From Propioniciclava sp. MC1595 (lineage in GTDB: Bacteria > Actinomycetota > Actinomycetes > Propionibacteriales > Propionibacteriaceae): 64,000 bases of DNA. The stretch covers positions 1,426,001-1,490,000 of the forward strand of contig NZ_CP071870.1 of NCBI RefSeq assembly GCF_017569205.1. The letters run 5' to 3'. Numbering within the stretch: the first letter of the stretch is position 1; each line of letters begins with the position of its first letter. A program made the translations under genes and the position numbers. The notes under the pieces are model-generated. The model did not search any database. It was given only the letters and a program-made list of their open reading frames with translations, and was not told the origin of the DNA. Positions 34,892-41,711 of this stretch are shown here, one piece after another.

Positions 34892-35829
34892 CCCGAAAGA
34901 CCATCCTTGACTGTGACCCAGGCCACGACGACGCGATCGCGATGATCCTGGCCGCCGGCAATCCCGCCATCGACCTATTGGGAATCACCACGGTGGGCGG
35001 CAACCAAACCCTGAGCAAGGTCACCCACAACACGCTCAGCGTGGCCCGGGTGGCCCGCATGAGCGATGTGCCCGTCCACGCAGGGTGCGCCCGGCCCCTG
35101 GTCCGTGAAGTCGAGGTCGCCGAGGGCATCCACGGCCACAGCGGCCTGGATGGCGTCGAGCTACCCGAACCGATCAGCCAGATCGGCTCCCGCCACGCTG
35201 TCGACTACATCATCGACACCATCATGGAGAACGAGCCCGGCACGGTCACCCTCGTTCCCACCGGACCGTTGACCAACATCGCCCTCGCGGTCCGCAAGGA
35301 ACCCCGCATCGCCGAGCGCGTGCAGGAAGTCGTCCTGATGGGCGGCGGCTACCACACCGGGAACTGGAGCGCCACAGCGGAGTTCAACATCATCGTGGAC
35401 CCCGAGGCCGCCCACATCGTGTTCAACGAGAAGTGGCCGCTCACCATGGTTGGCCTCGACCTGACCCACCAGGCGCTGGCCACCCCCGAGGTGGAGGAGA
35501 AGATCAAGGCGATCGGCTCTGAGTGCAGCGAGTTCGTCCTCGGACTGTTCGCCTTCTTCCGCAAGGCCTACAAGGAAGCCCAGGGGTTCGAGCACCCACC
35601 GGTCCACGACCCCTGCACCGTGGCGTACCTCATCGACCCCACGATCGTCACCACGCAGAAGGTCCCCCTGGACGTCGAACTCCACGGGGAACTCACCCTC
35701 GGCATGACAGTGGCCGACTTCCGCGCGCCCGCGCCCGAAGGCTGCACCACCCAGGTGGCCGTCGACCTCGACCACGAACGCTTCTGGAACCTCGTCATCC
35801 AAGCCATCGAAGCCGTCGAGACCCGGTAA
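34888..35829 (+). CDS. Inosine/uridine-preferring nucleoside hydrolase
   Basis: 313 residues from ATG 34888, which overlaps the MFS stop (ATGA). The N-terminal Ca-binding motif is ILDCDPGHDDAIAMILA (D-x-D-x-G-x-D-D). Further ligands appear in LVPTGPLTNIALAV and VLMGGGYHTGNWSATAEFNI IVDPEAA, and the active-site His in PPVHDPCTVAYLI. It hydrolyses ribonucleosides to base and ribose. The product ribose is taken by the ribokinase encoded next. Subfamily (purine versus pyrimidine) cannot be fixed by eye. Confidence 0.93.
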   Translation: MTRKTILDCDPGHDDAIAMILAAGNPAIDLLGITTVGGNQTLSKVTHNTLSVARVARMSDVPVHAGCARPLVREVEVAEGIHGHSGLDGVELPEPISQIGSRHAVDYIIDTIMENEPGTVTLVPTGPLTNIALAVRKEPRIAERVQEVVLMGGGYHTGNWSATAEFNIIVDPEAAHIVFNEKWPLTMVGLDLTHQALATPEVEEKIKAIGSECSEFVLGLFAFFRKAYKEAQGFEHPPVHDPCTVAYLIDPTIVTTQKVPLDVELHGELTLGMTVADFRAPAPEGCTTQVAVDLDHERFWNLVIQAIEAVETR

Positions 35830-35837
35830 TGAAGGCA

Positions 35838-35868
35838 GGGGGTGCGGCCAGACAGCGGCCGCACCCCC
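35838..35868 (+). terminator. Perfect 12-bp hairpin between nucleoside hydrolase and ribokinase
   Basis: GGGGGTGCGGCC, 7-nt loop, GGCCGCACCCCC, starting 9 bases after the hydrolase stop and ending 24 bases before the ribokinase ATG. No U-run follows. It may be a partial terminator, a processing site or a stabiliser that lowers ribokinase expression relative to the upstream genes. Confidence 0.65.
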
Positions 35869-35892
35869 GACCCGTCCCAAGGAGACCTGCCC

Positions 35893-36834
35893 ATGAACAC
35901 CCAAACGGCCCCCAAACGGATCCTGGTCATCGGATCCATCAATGTTGATGTCACCATCCGTACGCAACGCATCCCCACCGCCGGCGAAACCATCCACGGT
36001 CGAGGCCCAGAAATCTTCCCCGGCGGCAAGGGCGCCAACCAAGCAGTCGCCGCCGCGAAACTCGGCGCAACCGTCACCATGGCCGGGGCCGTTGGCGACG
36101 ATCCCTACGCCGACGCCGCGCTCCAGGGGCTCACCACCTCCGGCGTCGACCTGCACTACCTGCTGAAAGTCCCCGGACCCAGCGGAATGGCATTCATCAC
36201 CGTCGACGATGACGGCAACAACATGATCGTTGTCACCCCAGGCGCGAATGCCACCATGAACGCAATGCGAATGGACCAGCTCAGAACAGAGATCACCACA
36301 TCCGACCTCATCGTCCTCCAAGGAGAAATCCCCATCGACGGCCTCAGCCGAGCCATCGAACTCGCAAACCACCGCGTCGTCCTCAACCTTGCACCAGTCG
36401 TAGACCTGCCCAGCTACCTGCTCAGCAGAGCTGACCCACTCATCGTCAACGAGCACGAAGGCAGACTCGCCCTCGGCGTCATGACCGGAACCGATCCCGA
36501 CGCATCCCTGAGCGACGAGGACGTACTCCAGCGCCTGATCGAGCACGGGGTTCGCTCCGTCATCATGACGCGAGGGGAACAAGGAGCCCTCGTTGCCGAC
36601 CGCGACGGGGTTGCGGCGGTCCCAAGCCCTAAAGTCAAAGTCGTCGACACCACCGGAGCAGGGGACGCGTTCGTGGGCGCAACCGTTGCAGCTTTGGCCG
36701 AGGGAAGCACCCTCATCGATGCGGCCCGATTCGCTGCCCGCGTTGGCGCCTACGCCTGCACCGGACGCGGCGCACAACCCTCCTACCCCGACTCTGCATC
36801 ACCCCTGCCAGACCAGAGACAAGGAGCACTCTGA
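35893..36834 (+). CDS. rbsK: Ribokinase (PfkB family)
   Basis: 313 residues from ATG 35893 with AAGGAG 9 bases before. Ribokinase motifs: ILVIGSINVDVTIRTQRIPT, the substrate-binding FPGGKGANQAVAAAKLGA, GMAFITVDDDGNNMIVVTPG AN, and the C-terminal VVDTTGAGDAFVGATVAALA with catalytic Asp. Converts ribose released by the hydrolase to ribose 5-phosphate, the same product PsuG makes. Last gene of the operon. Codon choice at its 3' end is slightly less GC-rich than the flanking chromosome. Confidence 0.93.
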   Translation: MNTQTAPKRILVIGSINVDVTIRTQRIPTAGETIHGRGPEIFPGGKGANQAVAAAKLGATVTMAGAVGDDPYADAALQGLTTSGVDLHYLLKVPGPSGMAFITVDDDGNNMIVVTPGANATMNAMRMDQLRTEITTSDLIVLQGEIPIDGLSRAIELANHRVVLNLAPVVDLPSYLLSRADPLIVNEHEGRLALGVMTGTDPDASLSDEDVLQRLIEHGVRSVIMTRGEQGALVADRDGVAAVPSPKVKVVDTTGAGDAFVGATVAALAEGSTLIDAARFAARVGAYACTGRGAQPSYPDSASPLPDQRQGAL

Positions 36835-37017
36835 ACTCCAACCAGCCGTGAACGGGACTGTCAGAGAAACGGTGGGTGGCGGTCTGGGGTCTATCGCAGG
36901 AACGGTGTAACTGGCCCTACGGCCCGGTTGGGCAGAAGGGGTCATGAGGGACTGCTGCACGGATAGGTGACACCGAGTCTGTGGTGCTGTGAGGTGCTAC
37001 AGGAGAGGATGTGCACC
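36835..37017. other. Short non-coding stretch after the operon
   Basis: No gene seen. A segment starting GGGACTGTCAGAGAAACGGT resembles an IS256-type end, and a GGCCCTACGGCC palindrome lies near 36913, possibly the operon terminator. Neither is certain. Confidence 0.35.
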
Positions 37018-37275
37018 ATGCCCAAGCCCTATCAGAAGAGTTCCGTGACGATGTCGACCCGGTCGCCCGGCAGCGTGGGGAGGGGGGTGACGATCAGCAG
37101 ATCGCGAAGGACTTCGGGATCTCGGAGCCCTGTCTGACGAACTGGATGGCCCAGGCCGACCGGGACGCCGGATTCACGACGGCCCCGAGCGCGAAGAGCT
37201 GGCCGAGTTGCGCGAGGCCAAACGGCGCATCCGCTTGCTGAAGATCTCAAATGGACGCGTCTTGGCTTTCTGGTG
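37018..37275 (+). pseudogene. IS3-family orfA, multiply frameshifted
   Basis: From ATG 37018 the pieces MPKPY, then in another frame QQIAKDFGISEPCLTNWMAQ ADRDAG, then ELAELREAKRRIRLLK can be joined into a typical OrfA. At least two shifts separate them. Confidence 0.75.
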
Positions 37276-37291
37276 AACTCAGGTTAATGCA

Positions 37292-37828
37292 ATGAGCGAT
37301 CTTGAGAATGGGCATGCGGCGGAGGTGTCTCCAGTCCAGCCGGATCAGTGGGTGATTGATTTTGGGAATCACTCAACTGAAGCTTCGTCGGCTCGGAAGG
37401 TGCTTGATGAGGCATCGGCTCCCCATCCGGTGAGTGGCGTCGGTTCGCCGGTGCCCCCTGAGTTGGTTGACGAGTTGGGGCGAACCTGGCACGTGGAGGG
37501 AGCTGTCGCACAAGTGAGGCGGCTAGGTGTTCAGTGGAGCCCAGCGATGTCGTGGTCACGTCGGCGGAGGGCGAGAGCAGGGCCGTGCCCAGTGTGCGGC
37601 CGGGGGGTGATGCGCACGCGAGTGGGTTGCTGGGTCCCGGTGGTCTGGAGGATTGCCCGATGGCTCCTCCGTAGTGAAGCCTCCGCGTTCGTCGTCGACG
37701 TGTTCACCCGCAGGATCCTGGGGTGGCGGGTCACCATCAGCCGACACGCGCACCTGGTGATCGATGCCATCCACCAAGCCGACCAGATGCGTCGGCTTGC
37801 CGGCGCCACTTGGGAGCGCGGCCAGTGA
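37292..37828 (+). pseudogene. Chimeric frame ending in an IS3 orfB scrap
   Basis: An open frame of 178 codons. The last 50 residues (AFVVDVFTRRILGWRVTISR HAHLVIDAIHQAD) are an IS3-family OrfB segment around the first catalytic Asp. The first ~110 residues (MSDLENGHAAEVSPVQPDQW...) are not recognised and may be a fragment of something else. Not a functional transposase. Confidence 0.55.
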
Positions 37829-38039
37829 CCCATCACTCCGATAGTGAAAGTGGATAGCCTGTAGGCGTTGGTGGCCCCTGTTAGGGTGGCCGGGGCTGTA
37901 CCGACTTTGGTACCGACCATCCCCGAAACAGCGACAGGTGGGGGTGGCTAGGGGTGATGTTCGGTAGGGGGTCTTTTGAGCGTGGCGACTAGGGGAGACG
38001 ACATCCTCCGATGGGTGCTGGGTGGTGTCGACCGTCCAG

Positions 38040-38071
38040 TCAGAGGGTTACTGGTTCGAGTCCAGTCGGGG
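38040..38071 (+). repeat. Island attachment repeat (attR)
   Basis: 32-bp exact copy of 3987-4018 (tRNA-Asn 3' half without the acceptor end). It marks the distal junction of the island. The sequence before it is AT-richer non-coding DNA from 37829 on, as expected for an element end. Confidence 0.9.
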
Positions 38072-38192
38072 CACCCAACCAAAACCGCTACCACAAGGAG
38101 AAACGCCCCTGAGGGGTTGGTAGCGGGGGAGCATTGGGGGAGGATTTCAGCCCCCTTGGTCAAGGTGAGACGCCCGGAAGGGACCGCACGCC

Positions 38193-38987
38193 ATGACCAC
38201 CAACACCTGCACGAACACCCGCTGTGACCGACCGGCCACGCACGCCGTCGAGTTCCTGCGCTCGTCTCCGATTGACCCGACGCCGTTCACCCGGTTGCAG
38301 TGCGAGACGCACGCCCGGAGCAACGTTGAGCAGCTCGGGGCGACCATGACCGACCTGCCCGGCGTCGAGGCGGACGCCCGGCCGGTCGTCGAGGGTGACG
38401 CCTTCCTCGACGCGGCCCGCGCCTATGTGGCTCGCTGGCGCACCGTGTCCCGGTTCACCGGCGCCGAACCCGTCGGCGAGGCGGGTGCCGTCCGGGTCTG
38501 GTACGTCGGCCCGTCGGCCGCTCGGGCCCGTGACGGGCAGCCGATCGAGGCCGAGTTCTGTGAGGTCGTGGGCGCCTGGGAGCTGGCCCGCGAGCTGGCG
38601 CCCGAATCCGGCGGAGTCGAGGCGGTCACCCGGTGCGCTGGGTGCGGGCACGACGTGGATGAGCACCTGAACGGCCGCGCCGAGTGCGTGGTGTGCGACT
38701 GCGGGGGCGTCGAGGTCGAGCCGGACTGGGCTGAACTGCTGCGCCTCACCCGTAACCGCCTGTTGGCCGAGCTCGTGAGCACCGATGTTGCTCGGGTCGG
38801 GCTGTCGGTCGAGCAGGCCGCAGAACGCGCCCGGATCGCCCCTGAGACGCTCGCGCGGCGTCTGGCGGGGGAGACCTTCACCATGTCCGAGTTGGGCGGG
38901 CTGGCGGACGTGTGCGGCGTCCGGGCGTCGACGTGGATCACGTCCGTAGACAACACGCTCGCCGACGCACGTAAGGTGCAGGCATGA
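38193..38987 (+). CDS. Hypothetical protein with Cys clusters and C-terminal HTH
   Basis: 264 residues. N-terminal CTNTRCDRPATHAVEFLRSS and a central CAGCGHDVDEHLNGRAECVV CDCGG look like zinc-binding Cys/His clusters. The C-terminus (RVGLSVEQAAERARIAPETL ARRLAGETFTMSELGGLADV) resembles an XRE-type helix-turn-helix. Such proteins are frequent in actinophages and prophages. No specific function. Its stop overlaps the start of the lipoprotein gene as ATGA. Confidence 0.75.
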   Translation: MTTNTCTNTRCDRPATHAVEFLRSSPIDPTPFTRLQCETHARSNVEQLGATMTDLPGVEADARPVVEGDAFLDAARAYVARWRTVSRFTGAEPVGEAGAVRVWYVGPSAARARDGQPIEAEFCEVVGAWELARELAPESGGVEAVTRCAGCGHDVDEHLNGRAECVVCDCGGVEVEPDWAELLRLTRNRLLAELVSTDVARVGLSVEQAAERARIAPETLARRLAGETFTMSELGGLADVCGVRASTWITSVDNTLADARKVQA

Positions 38988-39574
38988 ACCGCGTCTGTGT
39001 CGGGGCTGTCGTCGGGGCCCTGTTGCTGCTCGGGGGATGCGCGGGTGCCCCCGACAGCGAGCCAACTGTCGCGCCGCCCTCACTCGGCGTAGTCCCCGAG
39101 CAGGACCGAACCCCCGAACCAAGCCCCACGCCTACCGGGGTGTCGCTCGCGCCGTCGCCAACCCCGATCCCCGGCACCAAGCTCTACCCCGGTTCGACGC
39201 CGGGAACCGTCCAGGGGGAAGGCGGTCGACTCGTGCGCTTCGTGCCTGCCGATCCGGCCCAGTCATTCGAGTGTCGGCCACTCACGGACGCCGAACGCTT
39301 CAGGGCGGAAAACTCCGACTCGGGGCAGTCGCCCGTTTGGTCTCGTCGATCGGCCGCGATCGACTTGTCTGAGGAAGGTTTCGCGGTGGTCGCGTACTGG
39401 CACCGGGATTTCGATGGCAAGGTCGTGCCGATGGGGCTGGTGACAGGCGGCGGCCGGTTCTCGAATCTGTACCCCGGTTGGCGTGGGAGCCACACCCTTG
39501 CAGGAGTGGCGTTCGCCGACGGGCCGAAGGTGTTCGACGCGGCCCTCGCCTGCATCGGTGCGCCGCCGCAGTAA
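38984..39574 (+). CDS. Putative lipoprotein, 196 aa
   Basis: Signal peptide MNRVCVGAVVGALLLLGGCA with lipobox LLGG-C at about 16-20, then a Pro/Thr/Ser-rich linker (PEPSPTPTGVSLAPSPTP) and a globular C-terminal domain. It would be a membrane-anchored exported protein. Translationally coupled to the upstream HTH gene. Followed by a strong hairpin. Confidence 0.85.
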   Translation: MNRVCVGAVVGALLLLGGCAGAPDSEPTVAPPSLGVVPEQDRTPEPSPTPTGVSLAPSPTPIPGTKLYPGSTPGTVQGEGGRLVRFVPADPAQSFECRPLTDAERFRAENSDSGQSPVWSRRSAAIDLSEEGFAVVAYWHRDFDGKVVPMGLVTGGGRFSNLYPGWRGSHTLAGVAFADGPKVFDAALACIGAPPQ

Positions 39575-39586
39575 GGCAGGGGACAA

Positions 39587-39625
39587 GAACGCCCCCACCC
39601 CCGAGATTCGAGGGTGGGGGCGTTC
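39587..39625 (+). terminator. Strong 14-bp hairpin after the lipoprotein gene
   Basis: GAACGCCCCCACCC, 11-nt loop, GGGTGGGGGCGTTC, perfectly complementary, followed by GCTTTGCTC. It lies 13 bases after the stop and also close to the stop of the convergent lysin remnant, so it may end transcription from both sides. Confidence 0.8.
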
Positions 39626-39632
39626 GCTTTGC

Positions 39633-39743
39633 TCAGGCGTATCGGAGCTTCTGCCAGGTTGCGTTCCCGACGAGCCCATCGCCGATCAGTCCGACACGGC
39701 TCTGATACCACACGATCGCGGTGTGCGACGCGTTGCCGAGGAT
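39633..39743 (-). pseudogene. C-terminal tail of a phage lysin/peptidoglycan-binding protein
   Basis: Minus-strand frame ILGNASHTAIVWYQSRVGLI then GDGLVGNATWQKLRYA before a TGA at 39633. The V-x-x-YQ-x-x-x-GL-x-x-DG-VG-x-x-TW-x-KL pattern is the end of a PG_binding_1 repeat. The rest is replaced by the IS3 copy at 39744. Indicates prophage ancestry of this stretch. Confidence 0.65.
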
Positions 39744-40545
39744 TGAGATGAGGGATTGTTTCCGGACCAAGAGCCCCCACCGGTAGAATCCGTGGGAGAA
39801 ATGGAAGGGATCGAATGACCCGGAAGAAGTTCAGCCCGGAATTCAAGGCGGAGGCGGTTCGTGCGGTGATTGAGTCGTCGCGGACTGTTGCCGAGGTCGC
39901 GCGTGATCATGGTATCGGCTCGGAAACACTCAGGAATTGGGTGAATGCGTATCGGCGGGACCACCCGGATGAGTTACCGGAGATCAGCGAACCGGAGCGT
40001 GCTGAACTGGCACGGTTGCGTAAAGAGGTCCGCGAGTTGAAGGCCGAGCGGGATTTCCTGGGAAAAGCGGCGGCCTTCTTCGCCAAAGAGTTCCGGTGAC
40101 CGCGAAGTACGCGTTCATCAACAGCGAAGAAGGCAACTACTCGATCCGGAGCATGTGTCGGTGGGCGAGGGTGTCGCGGGCCGGCTACTACGAGTGGCTC
40201 AACCGGCCGGTCTCGGTGACCCAGCGGTGGCGCGACGAGCTCGGCGACTTCATCGAGGTCCTGTTCGCCGACTCCGACGCCACCTACGGCTACCGACGGA
40301 TCCATGCCGCCTTGGTGCGGGCAGGCAGGCCGTGTGACCCGCAGACGGTGCGTGCGATCATGGCCGAGCGCGGCTTGGTGGCTTGTCAGCCGCGCCGCAG
40401 CGGGCCCAGGACCACGATCCCGGCTGACGCGAAGGATCTGCCGGATCTGGTCAACAGGGACTTCACCGCCGACGAGCCCGGGCTCAAGCTGGTCGGCGAC
40501 ATCACCTATGTGCCGACCTGGGCGGGCATGGCGTTCACCGCGTTC
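39744..40545. mobile_element. IS3 element A, second copy, right end missing
   Basis: Left end TGAGATGAGGGATTGTTTCC matches the end of the copy at 25078-26358. It includes a complete orfA and the first ~145 codons of orfB, then diverges and meets the 3' end of the Cds1-like gene. Right boundary approximate. Confidence 0.85.
39815..40099 (+). CDS. IS3 element A orfA (second copy)
   Basis: 94 residues, identical to the protein of 26003-26287 except one residue near the end (RDFLG for REFLG). Intact, but its orfB is truncated. Confidence 0.92.
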   Translation: MTRKKFSPEFKAEAVRAVIESSRTVAEVARDHGIGSETLRNWVNAYRRDHPDELPEISEPERAELARLRKEVRELKAERDFLGKAAAFFAKEFR

Positions 40546-40668
40546 GTCATGCTCCTCCCGCGGAGCGATGACCACCGCGCTCAGGAACGCGGGAACACGG
40601 CCTCCAGCTCGTCCAGCCAGGGCTGCAGGTCCCAGCCCTGGCCCGCCACCCAGTCCCGGTCGAAGTAG
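40096..40668 (+). pseudogene. IS3 element A orfB, chimeric and truncated
   Basis: Same as the protein of 25119-26006 up to GLKLVGDITYVPTW, just past the first catalytic Asp. It then reads AGMAFTAFVM, a sequence typical of a different IS3 subgroup, and from about 40550 reads antisense through the Cds1-like gene. The second Asp and the Glu are absent. Confidence 0.85.
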
Positions 40669-41690
40669 GAGTGCCCGTACCGCTCGCCGGAGTCGCACAG
40701 CAGGGTGACGATCGAGCCGGTCTCGCCGCGGGCCAGCATGTCCTGCACGATCCGGGCCACCGCGATGAGGTTCGTCCCCGTGGACGCCCCGACCCGGCGT
40801 CCGAGGCGCTCGGAGAGGAAGTGGGCACCGGCGACCGAGGCGGCGTCCGGGACCCGGATCATCCGGTCGACGATGGCCGGGATGAAGGACGGCTCGATCT
40901 GGGGGCGTCCGATGCCCTCGATGCGGCTGGAGCCCTCGACCCGACAGCCCGGGTCGTGGTCGGCCCACCCGTCGAAGAACGCCGAGTTCTCGACGTCGGC
41001 CACGCACAGCCGGGTGGCGAGGCGGCGGTACCGGAAGTAGCGGCCCAGGGTCGCGCTGGTGCCGCCCGTGCCGGCCGCCACGACCAGCCACGCGGGCACC
41101 GGGTGCGGCTCGTCGGCCATCTGCCGCAGGATCGACTCGGCGATGTTGTTGTGGCCGCGCCAGTCGGTGGCGCGCTCGGCGTAGGTGAACTGGTCCAGGA
41201 AGTGCCCGCCGAGCTCGGATGCCAACCGTTGCGACGCGGCGCACATCTCGTCGGCGGTGTCGACGAAGTGGCAGGTCCCGCCCTGGGCCTCGATGAGGCG
41301 GATCTTCTCCACGCTCGTGCTGCGCGGCATGACCGCGATGAAGGGCAGCCCCAGCACGCGGGCGAAGTGCGCCTCCGACACCGCGGTCGACCCCGAGGAC
41401 GCCTCCACGACCGGCATGCCCGGCGCCAGCCAGCCATTGACGAGGGCATACATGAACAGCGAGCGCGCCAGTCGGTGCTTGAGGCTGCCCGTCAGGTGGG
41501 TGGACTCGTCCTTGAGGTAGAGGTCGATGCCCCAGCGCTCGGGCAGCGGGATGCGCACCAGGTGGGTGTCGGCCGAACGCTGGGCGTCGGCGTCCAGACG
41601 CCGGATGCTCTCGACCAGCCACGCGCGCAGGGCGGGGTCGTGGCGGTCGAGGTCCTCGAGGTCGTCCAGGTGCGGGGTCCGGGCTGCCAT
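40581..41690 (-). CDS. PLP-dependent cysteine synthase-family protein (Cds1-like)
   Basis: 369 residues, fold type II PLP enzyme. The Schiff-base Lys is in [19 protein letters not shown], the substrate loop in [20 protein letters not shown] and the phosphate-binding Gly loop in [20 protein letters not shown]. The overall pattern matches actinobacterial Cds1-type L-cysteine desulfhydrases, which release sulfide, ammonia and pyruvate from cysteine, rather than CysK/CysM. It lies tail to tail with the IS3 remnant and 22 bp downstream of the GH42 gene's end on the same side. It is intact to the C-terminus ([15 protein letters not shown]). Confidence 0.88.
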   Translation of the reverse strand: MAARTPHLDDLEDLDRHDPALRAWLVESIRRLDADAQRSADTHLVRIPLPERWGIDLYLKDESTHLTGSLKHRLARSLFMYALVNGWLAPGMPVVEASSGSTAVSEAHFARVLGLPFIAVMPRSTSVEKIRLIEAQGGTCHFVDTADEMCAASQRLASELGGHFLDQFTYAERATDWRGHNNIAESILRQMADEPHPVPAWLVVAAGTGGTSATLGRYFRYRRLATRLCVADVENSAFFDGWADHDPGCRVEGSSRIEGIGRPQIEPSFIPAIVDRMIRVPDAASVAGAHFLSERLGRRVGASTGTNLIAVARIVQDMLARGETGSIVTLLCDSGERYGHSYFDRDWVAGQGWDLQPWLDELEAVFPRS

Positions 41691-41711
41691 GACAGGCAGC
41701 CTAGGCCCCGC

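Larger units (their letters stand above)
3987..38071. mobile_element. 34-kb integrated genomic island in tRNA-Asn
   Basis: Bounded by a 32-bp direct repeat of the tRNA-Asn 3' half, with an integrase gene 174 bp inside the tRNA end and a small HTH gene behind it. The cargo includes an OLD-family nuclease, a serine recombinase, a methyltransferase/DUF262-HNH pair, a nucleoside-catabolism operon and at least ten IS elements or fragments. No conjugation, replication or capsid genes were recognised, so the element now looks non-self-transmissible; whether it was an integrative element or a prophage cannot be decided. Confidence 0.85.

Noticed and set aside
37829-38200. Second tRNA gene at 38040
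   Set aside because: Only the 3' half is present, with no acceptor 5' strand, D arm or anticodon stem partner; it is an attachment repeat.
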